Assembly: GCA_963678675.1 (NCBI GenBank)
Contig: OY783198.1
Location: 12,534,580 to 12,598,579 of the forward strand
Direction of reading: 5' to 3'
Source of the DNA: Xiphydria camelus
Taxonomy: Eukaryota; Arthropoda; Insecta; Hymenoptera; Xiphydriidae
DNA: 64,000 nt
Under the pieces are notes generated by a model. The model was not told the DNA's origin. It was given only the letters and a program-made list of their open reading frames with translations, and searched no databases. Shown piece by piece: positions 23,641 through 37,177 of this stretch. The translations under genes were made by a program, and so were the position numbers. Each line of letters begins with the position of its first letter. Position 1 is the stretch's first letter.

Positions 23641-24995
23641 TTATACATAAATCTTGAACATGATCTTAATTGACTTCAAATCTCTTTTGAAGAGTATTTT
23701 ACGTATCAATTTTTGTTGGCAGTGGATGAACATGCCGCCTTTTATACAGAGAATCTGCTTTTGTGGAGGTAAAGTATTACGGGAGAACTTCTGCCGAAAT
23801 TGTTGCCGGCAGAATGCGACCGCCCATAGGTGAACGAGGCGTAACACAAAATGCGTCACGGGACGTCTGTTAGATGTAAAACATCGAAATCTTCTTTGCG
23901 GAAAGTAGGCGATAGGAAGGATGGACCACGCGTCTGTCGAAAGAACACATGAGCCAGTGCGCAACTATACTTTATAACTGTGAACTAATAAACGGTACGA
24001 ACCGTTGTGTCGAATTTCGTTTATCGCGAGACGAACCGGTGGCAGAGTTAAGAGAGAGTAAACTAAATGCGTTTTTTCAATTAGACAAGTTAGGGTCAAG
24101 TGGTGTAAAAACGAGACTAGAAATGTGTTGGATAAAAACGAGACACTCGTATAAATCATACTAAAATACATTGAGTTCACAAGTTCGATTTTTAAACTCA
24201 AACTAAATGTATTTTGGTATGATTTGTACGAGTGTCTCGTTTCGATGGCAAACTCCAACTTTTGAATTTCCCTGACATTTGGCAGGAAGTGGTTGGGTCG
24301 GTCCTATAGTCATTCATATGTACTTAATAATAAAAAGCTATTCTCCTACATGTATACATATTCTCCTGATGAATAAATTCCAAAAAGTAGTGTAATCCCC
24401 CCACAAAAGCAGACTCTCTTTAAAAAAAGGCGGCATGTTCATTCAGTGCCAACGAAAATTGATACGTAAAATACTCTCCAAAAAAGATTTGAAATCAATT
24501 AAAGTCGCCATGTTCAAGATTTATATAAAAAATAAGGCATCGTTTGAAAGTAAAAATTATTGTAAATCAAGTTACTACAAAATTCGACTAAAAAAATTTA
24601 TAAAAAAATGTTAATAAAAAAGAAGGCCGTATTTTTTTTCAAAATAAAAAATTCAGACAGAATTATACTCGATGTTTATGCACTTATGATTTGAAATAAA
24701 TTCATACACTCTCTTATATGATACCACCAGTATACCGAATGTCGTACGGGAAACCGATCAGGCAGGGGCCTTCTGAATTTCTTTTAATTTGACTTCGGCA
24801 GTGCAATTTATGAATCATTCTAGCACCGTCCAAGCACTGCCAAATATTCGGTATATTGGACAAAATATGAAAACTTGCACGCGGCAAGTTCTTTTTTATT
24901 AATTTTTTTCAATAATTTTTTTTATAAATTTTTTTAGTCGAATTTTGTAGTAACGATTTACAATAATTTTCCTGTCAAATGATGCCCTTTCCTTT
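23641..24995 (+). repeat. Satellite monomer 18, type Q/B hybrid, 1,355 bp
   Basis: First unit with a Q middle (TTTCGTTT, GAGAGTA, TTTCAATT). B left arm but ending in AAGAAGGCCG, intermediate between AAGAACGCCG and AAGGCCG, which restores the 1,355-bp length. Private T at 23866. Confidence 0.92.
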
Positions 24996-26347
24996 TTATA
25001 CATAAATCTTGAACATGATCTTAATTGACTTCAAATCTCTTTTGAAGAGTATTTTACGTATCAATTTTTGTTGGCAGTGGATGAACATGCCGCCTTTTAT
25101 ACAGAGAATCTGCTTTTGTGGAGGTAAAGTATTACGGGAGAACTTCTGCCGAAATTGTTGCCGGCAGAATGCGACCGCCCATAGGTGAACGAGGCGTAAC
25201 ACAAAATGCGTCACGGGACGCCTGCTAGATGTAAAACATCGAAATCTTCTTTGCGGAAAGTAGGCGATAGGAAGGATGGACCACGCGTCTGTCGAAAGAA
25301 CACATGAGCCAGTGCGCAACTATACTTTATAACTGTGAACTAATAAACGGTACGAACCGTTGTGTCGAATTTTGTTTATCGCGAGACGAACCGGTGGCAG
25401 AGTTAAGAGAGAATAAACTAAATGCGTTTTTTCAATTAGACAAGTTAGGGTCAAGTGGTGTAAAAACGAGACTAGAAATGTGTTGGATAAAAACGAGACA
25501 CTCGTATAAATCATACTAAAATACATTGAGTTCACAAGTTCGATTTTTAAACTCAAACTAAATGTATTTTGGTATGATTTGTACGAGTGTCTCGTTTCGA
25601 TGGCAAACTCCAACTTTTGAATTTCCCTGACATTTGGCAGGAAGTGGTTGGGTCGGTCCTATAGTCATTCATATGTACTTAATAATAAAAAGCTATTCTC
25701 CTACATGTATACATATTCTCCTGATGAATAAATTCCAAAAAGTAGTGTAATCCCCCCACAAAAGCAGACTCTCTTTAAAAAAAGGCGGCATGTTCATTCA
25801 GTGCCAACGAAAATTGATACGTAAAATACTCTCCAAAAAAGATTTGAAATCAATTAAAGTCGCCATGTTCAAGATTTATATAAAAAATAAGGCATCGTTT
25901 GAAAGTAAAAATTATTGTAAATCAAGTTACTACAAAATTCGACTAAAAAAATTTATAAAAAAATGTTAATAAAAAAGGCCGTATTTTTTTTCAAAATAAA
26001 AAATTCAGACAGAATTATACTCGATGTTTATGCACTTATGATTTGAAATAAATTCATACACTCTCTTATATGATACCACCAGTATACCGAATGTCGTACG
26101 GGAAACCGATCAGGCAGGGGCCTTCTGAATTTCTTTTAATTTGACTTCGGCAGTGCAATTTATGAATCATTCTAGCACCGTCCAAGCACTGCCAAATATT
26201 CGGTATATTGGACAAAATATGAAAACTTGCACGCGGCAAGTTCTTTTTTATTAATTTTTTTCAATAATTTTTTTTATAAATTTTTTTAGTCGAATTTTGT
26301 AGTAACGATTTACAATAATTTTCCTGTCAAATGATGCCCTTTCCTTT
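24996..26347 (+). repeat. Satellite monomer 19, type C/B, 1,352 bp
   Basis: C middle, B left arm and CCTGCTAG in place of CCTGTTAG. The CTAG variant runs through monomers 19 to 21. Confidence 0.92.
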
Positions 26348-27702
26348 TTATACATAAATCTTGAACATGATCTTAATTGACTTCAAATCTCTTTTGAAGA
26401 GTATTTTACGTATCAATTTTTGTTGGCAGTGGATGAACATGCCGCCTTTTATACAGAGAATCTGCTTTTGTGGAGGTAAAGTATTACGGGAGAACTTCTG
26501 CCGAAATTGTTGCCGGCAGAATGCGACCGCCCATAGGTGAACGAGGCGTAACACAAAATGCGTCACGGGACGCCTGCTAGATGTAAAACATCGAAATCTT
26601 CTTTGCGGAAAGTAGGCGATAGGAAGGATGGACCACGCGTCTGTCGAAAGAACACATGAGCCAGTGCGCAACTATACTTTATAACTGTGAACTAATAAAC
26701 GGTACGAACCGTTGTGTCGAATTTCGTTTATCGCGAGACGAACCGGTGGCAGAGTTAAGAGAGAGTAAACTAAATGCGTTTTTTCAATTAGACAAGTTAG
26801 GGTCAAGTGGTGTAAAAACGAGACTGGAAATGTGTTGGATAAAAACGAGACACTCGTATAAATCATACTAAAATACATTGAGTTCACAAGTTCGATTTTT
26901 AAACTCAAACTAAATGTATTTTGGTATGATTTGTACGAGTGTCTCGTTTCGATGGCAAACTCCAACTTTTGAATTTCCCTGACATTTGGCAGGAAGTGGT
27001 TGGGTCGGTCCTATAGTCATTCATATGTACTTAATAATAAAAAGCTATTCTCCTACATGTATACATATTCTCCTGATGAATAAATTCCAAAAAGTAGTGT
27101 AATCCCCCCACAAAAGCAGACTCTCTTTAAAAAAAGGCGGCATGTTCATTCAGTGCCAACGAAAATTGAAACGTAAAATACTCTCCAAAAAAGATTTGAA
27201 ATCAATTAAAATCGCCATGTTCAAGATTTATATAAAAAATAAGGCATCGTTTGGAAGTAAAAATTATTGTAAATCAAGTTACTACAAAATTCGACTAAAA
27301 AAATTTATAAAAAAATGTTAATAAAAAAGAACGCCGTATTTTTTTTCAAAATAAAAAATTCAGACAGAATTATACTCGATGTTTATGCACTTATGATTTG
27401 AAATAAATTCATACACTCTCTTATATGATACCACCAGTATACCGAATGTCGTACGGGAAACCGATCAGGCAGGGGCCTTCTGAATTTCTTTTAATTTGAC
27501 TTCGGCAGTGCAATTTATGAATCATTCTAGCACCGTCCAAGCACTGCCAAATATTCGGTATATTGGACAAAATATGAAAACTTGCACGCGGCAAGTTCTT
27601 TTTTATTAATTTTTTTCAATAATTTTTTTTATAAATTTTTTTAGTCGAATTTTGTAGTAACGATTTACAATAATTTTCCTGTCAAATGATGCCCTTTCCT
27701 TT
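26348..27702 (+). repeat. Satellite monomer 20, type Q, left arm B-to-A recombinant, 1,355 bp
   Basis: CCTGCTAG variant and private G at 26826. The left arm begins as B (CTCCTGATG, GTGTAATC) and switches to A (TTGAAACG, AAAATCGCC, AAGAACGCCG), so the crossover lies roughly between 27100 and 27170. It also has TTGGAAG near 27252, a marker otherwise seen in monomers 26 and 37. Confidence 0.92.
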
Positions 27703-29057
27703 TTATACATAAATCTTGAACATGATCTTAATTGACTTCAAATCTCTTTTGAAGAGTATTTTACGTATCAATTTTTGTTGGCAGTGGATGAACATGCCGC
27801 CTTTTATACAGAGAATCTGCTTTTGTGGAGGTAAAGTATTACGGGAGAACTTCTGCCGAAATTGTTGCCGGCAGAATGCGACCGCCCATAGGTGAACGAG
27901 GCGTAACACAAAATGCGTCACGGGACGCCTGCTAGATGTAAAACATCGAAATCTTCTTTGCGGAAAGTAGGCGATAGGAAGGATGGATCACGCGTCTGTC
28001 GAAAGAACACATGAGCCAGTGCGCAACTATACTTTATAACTGTGAACTAATAAACGGTACGAACCGTTGTGTCGAATTTCGTTTATCGCGAGACGAACCG
28101 GTGGCAGAGTTAAGAGAGAGTAAACTAAATGCGTTTTTTCAATTAGACAAGTTAGGGTCAAGTGGTGTAAAAACGAGACTAGAAATGTGTTGGATAAAAA
28201 CGAGACACTCGTATAAATCATACTAAAATACATTGAGTTCACAAGTTCGATTTTTAAACTCAAACTAAATGTATTTTGGTATGATTTGTACGAGTGTCTC
28301 GTTTCGATGGCAAACTCCAACTTTTGAATTTCCCTGACATTTGGCAGGAAGTGGTTGGGTCGGTCCTATAGTCATTCATATGTACTTAATAATAAAAAGC
28401 TATTCTCCTACATGTATACATATTCTTCTGATGAATAAATTCCAAAAAGTAGTGCAATCCCCCCACAAAAGCAGACTCTCTTTAAAAAAAGGCGGCATGT
28501 TCATTCAGTGCCAACGAAAATTGATACGTAAAATACTCTCCAAAAAAGATTTGAAATCAATTAAAGTCGCCATGTTCAAGATTTATATAAAAAATAAGGC
28601 ATCGTTTGAAAGTAAAAATTATTGTAAATCAAGTTACTACAAAATTCGACTAAAAAAATTTATAAAAAAATGTTAATAAAAAAGAACGCCGTATTTTTTT
28701 TCAAAATAAAAAATTCAGACAGAATTATACTCGATGTTTATGCACTTATGATTTGAAATAAATTCATACACTCTCTTATATGATACCACCAGTATACCGA
28801 ATGTCGTACGGGAAACCGATCAGGCAGGGGCCTTCTGAATTTCTTTTAATTTGACTTCGGCAGTGCAATTTATGAATCATTCTAGCACCGTCCAAGCACT
28901 GCCAAATATTCGGTATATTGGACAAAATATGAAAACTTGCACGCGGCAAGTTCTTTTTTATTAATTTTTTTCAATAATTTTTTTTATAAATTTTTTTAGT
29001 CGAATTTTGTAGTAACGATTTACAATAATTTTCCTGTCAAATGATGCCCTTTCCTTT
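27703..29057 (+). repeat. Satellite monomer 21, type Q/M, 1,355 bp
   Basis: Last M left arm in the window. T at 27988 (GGATGGATCACG) puts a stop codon in the minus-strand frame that is otherwise open in all other copies, which shows that frame is dispensable here. Confidence 0.92.
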
Positions 29058-30409
29058 TTATACATAAATCTTGAACATGATCTTAATTGACTTCAAATCT
29101 CTTTTGAAGAGTATTTTACGTATCAATTTTTGTTGGCAGTGGATGAACATGCCGCCTTTTATACAGAGAATCTGCTTTTGTGGAGGTAAAGTATTACGGG
29201 AGAACTTCTGCCGAAATTGTTGCCGGCAGAATGCGACCGCCCATAGGTGAACGAGGCGTAACACAAAATGCGTCACGGGACGCCTGTTAGATGTAAAACA
29301 TCGAAATCTTCTTTGCGGAAAGTAGGCGATAGGAAGGATGGACCACGCGTCTGTCGAAAGAACACATGAGCCAGTGCGCAACTATACTTTATAACTGTGA
29401 ACTAATAAACGGTACGAACCGTTGTGTCGAATTTCGTTTATCGCGAGACGAACCGGTGGCAGAGTTAAGAGAGAGTAAACTAAATGCGTTTTTTCAATTA
29501 GACAAGTTAGGGTCAAGTGGTGTAAAAACGAGACTAGAAATGTGTTGGATAAAAACGAGACACTCGTATAAATCATACTAAAATACATTGAGTTCACAAG
29601 TTCGATTTTTAAACTCAAACTAAATGTATTTTGGTATGATTTGTACGAGTGTCTCGTTTCGATGGCAAACTCCAACTTTTGAATTTCCCTGACATTTGGC
29701 AGGAAGTGGTTGGGTCGGTCCTATAGTCATTCATATGTACTTAATAATAAAAAGCTATTCTCCTACATGTATACCTATTCTTCTGATGAATAAATTCCAA
29801 AAAGTAGTGCAATCCCCCCACAAAAGCAGACTCTCTTTAAAAAAAGGCGGCATGTTCATTCAGTGCCAACGAAAATTGAAACGTAAAATACTCTCCAAAA
29901 AAGATTTGAAATCAATTAAAATCGCCATGTTCAAGATTTATATGAAAAATAAGGCATCGTTTGAAAGTAAAAATTATTGTAAATCAAGTTACTACAAAAT
30001 TCGACTAAAAAAATTTATAAAAAAATGTTAATAAAAAAGGCCGTATTTTTTTTCAAAATAAAAAATTCAGACAGAATTATACTCGATGTTTATGCACTTA
30101 TGATTTGAAATAAATTCATACACTCTCTTATATGATACCACCAGTATACCGAATGTCGTACGGGAAACCGATCAGGCAGGGGCCTTCTGAATTTCTTTTA
30201 ATTTGACTTCGGCAGTGCAATTTATGAATCATTCTAGCACCGTCCAAGCACTGCCAAATATTCGGTATATTGGACAAAATATGAAAACTTGCACGCGGCA
30301 AGTTCTTTTTTATTAATTTTTTTCAATAATTTTTTTTATAAATTTTTTTAGTCGAATTTTGTAGTAACGATTTACAATAATTTTCCTGTCAAATGATGCC
30401 CTTTCCTTT
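29058..30409 (+). repeat. Satellite monomer 22, type Q/D, 1,352 bp
   Basis: Last D left arm (ATACCTATTC, TATATGAAAA), now joined to a Q middle instead of N. A relic of the four-type order. Confidence 0.92.
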
Positions 30410-31761
30410 TTATACATAAATCTTGAACATGATCTTAATTGACTTCAAATCTCTTTTGAAGAGTATTTTACGTATCAATTTTTGTTGGCAGTGGATGAAC
30501 ATGCCGCCTTTTATACAGAGAATCTGCTTTTGTGGAGGTAAAGTATTACGGGAGAACTTCTGCCGAAATTGTTGCCGGCAGAATGCGACCGCCCATAGGT
30601 GAACGAGGCGTAACACAAAATGCGTCACGGGACGCCTGTTAGATGTAAAACATCGAAATCTTCTTTGCGGAAAGTAGGCGATAGGAAGGATGGACCACGC
30701 GTCTGTCGAAAGAACACATGAGCCAGTGCGCAACTATACTTTATAACTGTGAACTAATAAACGGTACGAACCGTTGTGTCGAATTTCGTTTATCGCGAGA
30801 CGAACCGGTGGCAGAGTTAAGAGAGAGTAAACTAAATCCGTTTTTTCAATTAGACAAGTTAGGGTCAAGTGGTGTAAAAACGAGACTAGAAATGTGTTGG
30901 ATAAAAACGAGACACTCGTATAAATCATACTAAAATACATTGAGTTCACAAGTTCGATTTTTAAACTCAAACTAAATGTATTTTGGTATGATTTGTACGA
31001 GTGTCTCGTTTCGATGGCAAACTCCAACTTTTGAATTTCCCTGACATTTGGCAGGAAGTGGTTGGGTCGGTCCTATAGTCATTCATATGTACTTAATAAT
31101 AAAAAGCTATTCTCCTACATGTATACATATTCTCCTGATGAATAAATTCCAAAAAGTAGTGTAATCCCCCCACAAAAGCAGACTCTCTTTAAAAAAAGGC
31201 GGCATGTTCATTCAGTGCCAACGAAAATTGATACGTAAAATACTCTCCAAAAAAGATTTGAAATCAATTAAAGTCGCCATGTTCAAGATTTATATAAAAA
31301 ATAAGGCATCGTTTGAAAGTAAAAATTATTGTAAATCAAGTTACTACAAAATTCGACTAAAAAAATTTATAAAAAAATGTTAATAAAAAAGGCCGTATTT
31401 TTTTTCAAAATAAAAAATTCAGACAGAATTATACTCGATGTTTATGCACTTATGATTTGAAATAAATTCATACACTCTCTTATATGATACCACCAGTATA
31501 CCGAATGTCGTACGGGAAACCGATCAGGCAGGGGCCTTCTGAATTTCTTTTAATTTGACTTCGGCAGTGCAATTTATGAATCATTCTAGCACCGTCCAAG
31601 CACTGCCAAATATTCGGTATATTGGACATAATATGAAAACTTGCACGCGGCAAGTTCTTTTTTATTAATTTTTTTCAATAATTTTTTTAATAAATTTTTT
31701 TAGTCGAATTATGTAGTAACGATTTACAATAATTTTCCTGTCAAATGATGCCCTTTCCTTT
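30410..31761 (+). repeat. Satellite monomer 23, type P/B, 1,352 bp
   Basis: P middle (AAATCCGTTTTTTC). The end of the unit carries three linked changes: GGACATAATATG, TTTTTTTAATAAAT and GAATTATGTAG. The set recurs in monomers 30, 39 and 42. Confidence 0.92.
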
Positions 31762-33116
31762 TTATACATAAATCTTGAACATGATCTTAATTGACTTCAA
31801 ATCTCTTTTGAAGAGTATTTTACGTATCAATTTTTGTTGGCAGTGGATGAACATGCCGCCTTTTATACAGAGAATCTGCTTTTGTGGAGGTAAAGTATTA
31901 CGGGAGAACTTCTGTCGAAATTGTTGCCGGCAGAATGCGACCGCCCATAGGTGAACGAGGCGTAACACAAAATGCGTCACGGGACGCCTGTTAGATGTAA
32001 AACATCGAAATCTTCTTTGCGGAAAGTAGGCGATAGGAAGGATGGACCACGCGTCTGTCGAAAGAACACATGAGCCAGTGCGCAACTATACTTTATAACT
32101 GTGAACTAATAAACGGTACGAACCGTTGTGTCGAATTTCGTTTATCGCGAGACGAACCGGTGGCAGAGTTAAGAGAGAGTAAACTAAATGCGTTTTTTCA
32201 ATTAGACAAGTTAGGGTCAAGTGGTGTAAAAACGAGACTAGAAATGTGTTGGATAAAAACGAGACACTCGTATAAATCATACTAAAATACATTGAGTTCA
32301 CAAGTTCGATTTTTAAACTCAAACTAAATGTATTTTGGTATGATTTGTACGAGTGTCTCGTTTCGATGGCAAACTCCAACTTTTGAATTTCCCTGACATT
32401 TGGCAGGAAGTGGTTGGGTCGGTCCTATAGTCATTCATATGTACTTAATAATAAAAAGCTATTCTCCTACATGTATACATATTCTTCTGATGAATAAATT
32501 CCAAAAAGTAGTGCAATCCCCCCACAAAAGCAGACTCTCTTTAAAAAAAGGCGGCATGTTCATTCAGTGCCAACGAAAATTGAAACGTAAAATACTCTCC
32601 AAAAAAGATTTGAAATCAATTAAAATCGCCATGTTCAAGATTTATATAAAAAATAAGGCATCGTTTGAAAGTAAAAATTATTGTAAATCAAGTTACTACA
32701 AAATTCGACTAAAAAAATTTATAAAAAAATGTTAATAAAAAAGAACGCCGTATTTTTTTTCAAAATAAAAAATTCAGACAGAATTATACTCGATGTTTAT
32801 GCACTTATGATTTGAAATAAATTCATACACTCTCTTATATGATACCACCAGTATACCGAATGTCGTACGGGAAACCGATCAGGCAGGGGCCTTCTGAATT
32901 TCTTTTAATTTGACTTCGGCAGTGCAATTTATGAATCATTCTAGCACCGTCCAAGCACTGCCAAATATTCGGTATATTGGACAAAATATGAAAACTTGCA
33001 CGCGGCAAGTTCTTTTTTATTAATTTTTTTCAATAATTTTTTTTATAAATTTTTTTAGTCGAATTTTGTAGTAACGATTTACAATAATTTTCCTGTCAAA
33101 TGATGCCCTTTCCTTT
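31762..33116 (+). repeat. Satellite monomer 24, type Q/A, 1,355 bp
   Basis: First complete A left arm in the window, with TTCTGTCG in the small stem. It follows a P unit but lacks the CCACGTGTC seen after the other P units, so it represents the older form of that pair. Confidence 0.92.
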
Positions 33117-34468
33117 TTATACATAAATCTTGAACATGATCTTAATTGACTTCAAATCTCTTTTGAAGAGTATTTTACGTATCAATTTTTGTTGGCAGTG
33201 GATGAACATGCCGCCTTTTATACAGAGAATCTGCTTTTGTGGAGGTAAAGTATTACGGGAGAACTTCTGCCGAAATTGTTGCCGGCAGAATGCGACCGCC
33301 CATAGGTGAACGAGGCGTAACACAAAATGCGTCACGGGACGCCTGCTAGATGTAAAACATCGAAATCTTCTTTGCGGAAAGTAGGCGATAGGAAGGATGG
33401 ACCACGCGTCTGTCGAAAGAACACATGAGCCAGTGCGCAACTATACTTTATAACTGTGAACTAATAAACGGTACGAACCGTTGTGTCGAATTTTGTTTAT
33501 CGCGAGACGAACCGGTGGCAGAGTTAAGAGAGAATAAACTAAATGCGTTTTTTCAATTAGACAAGTTAGGGTCAAGTGGTGTAAAAACGAGACTAGAAAT
33601 GTGTTGGATAAAAACGAGACACTCGTATAAATCATACTAAAATACATTGAGTTCACAAGTTCGATTTTTAAACTCAAACTAAATGTATTTTGGTATGATT
33701 TGTACGAGTGTCTCGTTTCGATGGCAAACTGCAACTTTTGAATTTCCCTGACATTTGGCAGGAAGTGGTTGGGTCGGTCCTATAGTCATTCATATGTACT
33801 TAATAATAAAAAGCTATTCTCCTACATGTATACATATTCTCCTGATGAATAAATTCCAAAAAGTAGTGTAATCCCCCCACAAAAGCAGACTCTCTTTAAA
33901 AAAAGGCGGCATGTTCATTCAGTGCCAACGAAAATTGATACGTAAAATACTCTCCAAAAAAGATTTGAAATCAATTAAAGTCGCCATGTTCAAGATTTAT
34001 ATAAAAAATAAGGCATCGTTTGAAAGTAAAAATTATTGTAAATCAAGTTACTACAAAATTCGACTAAAAAAATTTATAAAAAAATGTTAATAAAAAAGGC
34101 CGTATTTTTTTTCAAAATAAAAAATTCAGACAGAATTATACTCGATGTTTATGCACTTATGATTTGAAATAAATTCATACACTCTCTTATATGATACCAC
34201 CAGTATACCGAATGTCGTACGGGAAACCGATCAGGCAGGGGCCTTCTGAATTTCTTTTAATTTGACTTCGGCAGTGCAATTTATGAATCATTCTAGCACC
34301 GTCCAAGCACTGCCAAATATTCGGTATATTGGACAAAATATGAAAACTTGCACGCGGCAAGTTCTTTTTTATTAATTTTTTTCAATAATTTTTTTTATAA
34401 ATTTTTTTAGTCGAATTTTGTAGTAACGATTTACAATAATTTTCCTGTCAAATGATGCCCTTTCCTTT
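33117..34468 (+). repeat. Satellite monomer 25, type C/B, 1,352 bp
   Basis: CCTGCTAG, C middle and C to G after the second inverted repeat (AAACTGCAAC). The AAACTGCAAC marker recurs in monomers 28 and 35 only. Confidence 0.92.
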
Positions 34469-35822
34469 TTATACATAAATCTTGAACATGATCTTAATTG
34501 ACTTCAAATCTCTTTTGAAGAGTATTTTACGTATCAATTTTTGTTGGCAGTGGATGAACATGCCGCCTTTTATACAGAGAATCTGCTTTTGTGGAGGTAA
34601 AGTATTACGGGAGAACTTCTGCCGAAATTGTTGCCGGCAGAATGCGACCGCCCATAGGTGAACGAGGCGTAACACAAAATGCGTCACGGGACGCCTGCTA
34701 GATGTAAAACATCGAAATCTTCTTTGCGGAAAGTAGGCGATAGGAAGGATGGACCACGCGTCTGTCGAAAGAACACATGAGCCAGTGCGCAACTATACTT
34801 TATAACTGTGAACTAATAAACGGTACGAACCGTTGTGTCGAATTTCGTTTATCGCGAGACGAACCGGTGGCAGAGTTAAGAGAGAGTAAACTAAATGCGT
34901 TTTTTCAATTAGACAAGTTAGGGTCAAGTGGTGTAAAAACGAGACTAGAAATGTGTTGGATAAAAACGAGACACTCGTATAAATCATACTAAAATACATT
35001 GAGTTCACAAGTTCGATTTTTAAACTCAAACTAAATGTATTTTGGTATGATTTGTACGAGTGTCTCGTTTCGATGGCAAACTCCAACTTTTGAATTTCCC
35101 TGACATTTGGCAGGAAGTGGTTGGGTCGGTCCTATAGTCATTCATATGTACTTAATAATAAAAAGCTATTCTCCTACATGTATACATATTCTTCTGATGA
35201 ATAAATTCCAAAAAGTAGTGCAATCCCCCCACAAAAGCAGACTCTCTTTAAAAAAAGGCGGCATGTTCATTCAGTGCCAACGAAAATTGAAACGTAAAAT
35301 ACTCTCCAAAAAAGATTTGAAATCAATTAAAATCGCCATGTTCAAGATTTATATAAAAAATAAGGCATCGTTTGGAAGTAAAAATTATTGTAAATCAAGT
35401 TACTACAAAATTCGACTAAAAAAATTTATAAAAAAATGTTAATAAAAAAGAACGCCGTATTTTTTTTCAAAATAAAAAATTCAGACAGAATTATACTCGA
35501 TGTTTATGCACTTATGATTTGAAATAAATTCATACACTCTCTTATATGATACCACCAGTATACCGAATGTCGTACGGGAAACCGATCAGGCAGGGGCCTT
35601 CTGAATTTCTTTTAATTTGACTTCGGCAGTGCAATTTATGAATCATTCTAGCACCGTCCAAGCACTGCCAAATATTCGGTATATTGGACAAAATATGAAA
35701 ACTTGCACGCGGCAAGTTCTTTTTTATTAATTTTTTTCAATAATTTTTTTATAAATTTTTTTAGTCGAATTTTGTAGTAACGATTTACAATAATTTTCCT
35801 GTCAAATGATGCCCTTTCCTTT
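34469..35822 (+). repeat. Satellite monomer 26, type Q/A, 1,354 bp
   Basis: CCTGCTAG, A left arm with TTGGAAG, and one T missing from the right-arm T run near 35745. The missing T is shared only with monomer 37. Confidence 0.92.
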
Positions 35823-37177
35823 TTATACATAAATCTTGAACATGATCTTAATTGACTTCAAATCTCTTTTGAAGAGTATTTTACGTATCAATTTTTGTTG
35901 GCAGTGGATGAACATGCCGCCTTTTATACAGAGAATCTGCTTTTGTGGAGGTAAAGTATTACGGGAGAACTTCTGTCGAAATTGTTGCCGGCAGAATGCG
36001 ACCGCCCATAGGTGAACGAGGCGTAACACAAAATGCGTCACGGGACGCCTGTTAGATGTAAAACATCGAAATCTTCTTTGCGGAAAGTAGGCGATAGGAA
36101 GGATGGACCACGCGTCTGTCGAAAGAACACATGAGCCAGTGCGCAACTATACTTTATAACTGTGAACTAATAAACGGTACGAACCGTTGTGTCGAATTTC
36201 GTTTATCGCGAGACGAACCGGTGGCAGAGTTAAGAGAGAGTAAACTAAATGCGTTTTTTCGATTAGACAAGTTAGGGTCAAGTGGTGTAAAAACGAGACT
36301 AGAAATGTGTTGGATAAAAACGAGACACTCGTATAAATCATACTAAAATACATTGAGTTCACAAGTTCGATTTTTAAACTCAAACTAAATGTATTTTGGT
36401 ATGATTTGTACGAGTGTCTCGTTTCGATGGCAAACTCCAACTTTTGAATTTCCCTGACATTTGGCAGGAAGTGGTTGGGTCGGTCCTATAGTCATTCATA
36501 TGTACTTAATAATAAAAAGCTATTCTCCTACATGTATACATATTCTTCTGATGAATAAATTCCAAAAAGTAGTGCAATCCCCCCACAAAAGCAGACTCTC
36601 TTTAAAAAAAGGCGGCATGTTCATTCAGTGCCAACGAAAATTGAAACGTAAAATACTCTCCAAAAAAGATTTGAAATCAATTAAAATCGCCATGTTCAAG
36701 ATTTATATAAAAAATAAGGCATCGTTTGAAAGTAAAAATTATTGTAAATCAAGTTACTACAAAATTCGACTAAAAAAATTTATAAAAAAATGTTAATAAA
36801 AAAGAACGCCGTATTTTTTTTCAAAATAAAAAATTCAGACAGAATTATACTCGATGTTTATGCACTTATGATTTGAAATAAATTCATACACTCTCTTATA
36901 TGATACCACCAGTATACCGAATGTCGTACGGGAAACCGATCAGGCAGGGGCCTTCTGAATTTCTTTTAATTTGACTTCGGCAGTGCAATTTATGAATCAT
37001 TCTAGCACCGTCCAAGCACTGCCAAATATTCGGTATATTGGACAAAATATGAAAACTTGCACGCGGCAAGTTCTTTTTTATTAATTTTTTTCAATAATTT
37101 TTTTTATAAATTTTTTTAGTCGAATTTTGTAGTAACGATTTACAATAATTTTCCTGTCAAATGATGCCCTTTCCTTT
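35823..37177 (+). repeat. Satellite monomer 27, type R/A, 1,355 bp
   Basis: Plain R middle with A left arm and TTCTGTCG. No private change noticed; a good reference for the R/A type. Confidence 0.92.

Noticed and set aside
35648..35830. Minus-strand ORF of 60 codons in monomers 26 and 37
   Set aside because: It arises only because one T is missing from a T run in the right arm; a homopolymer-length accident.
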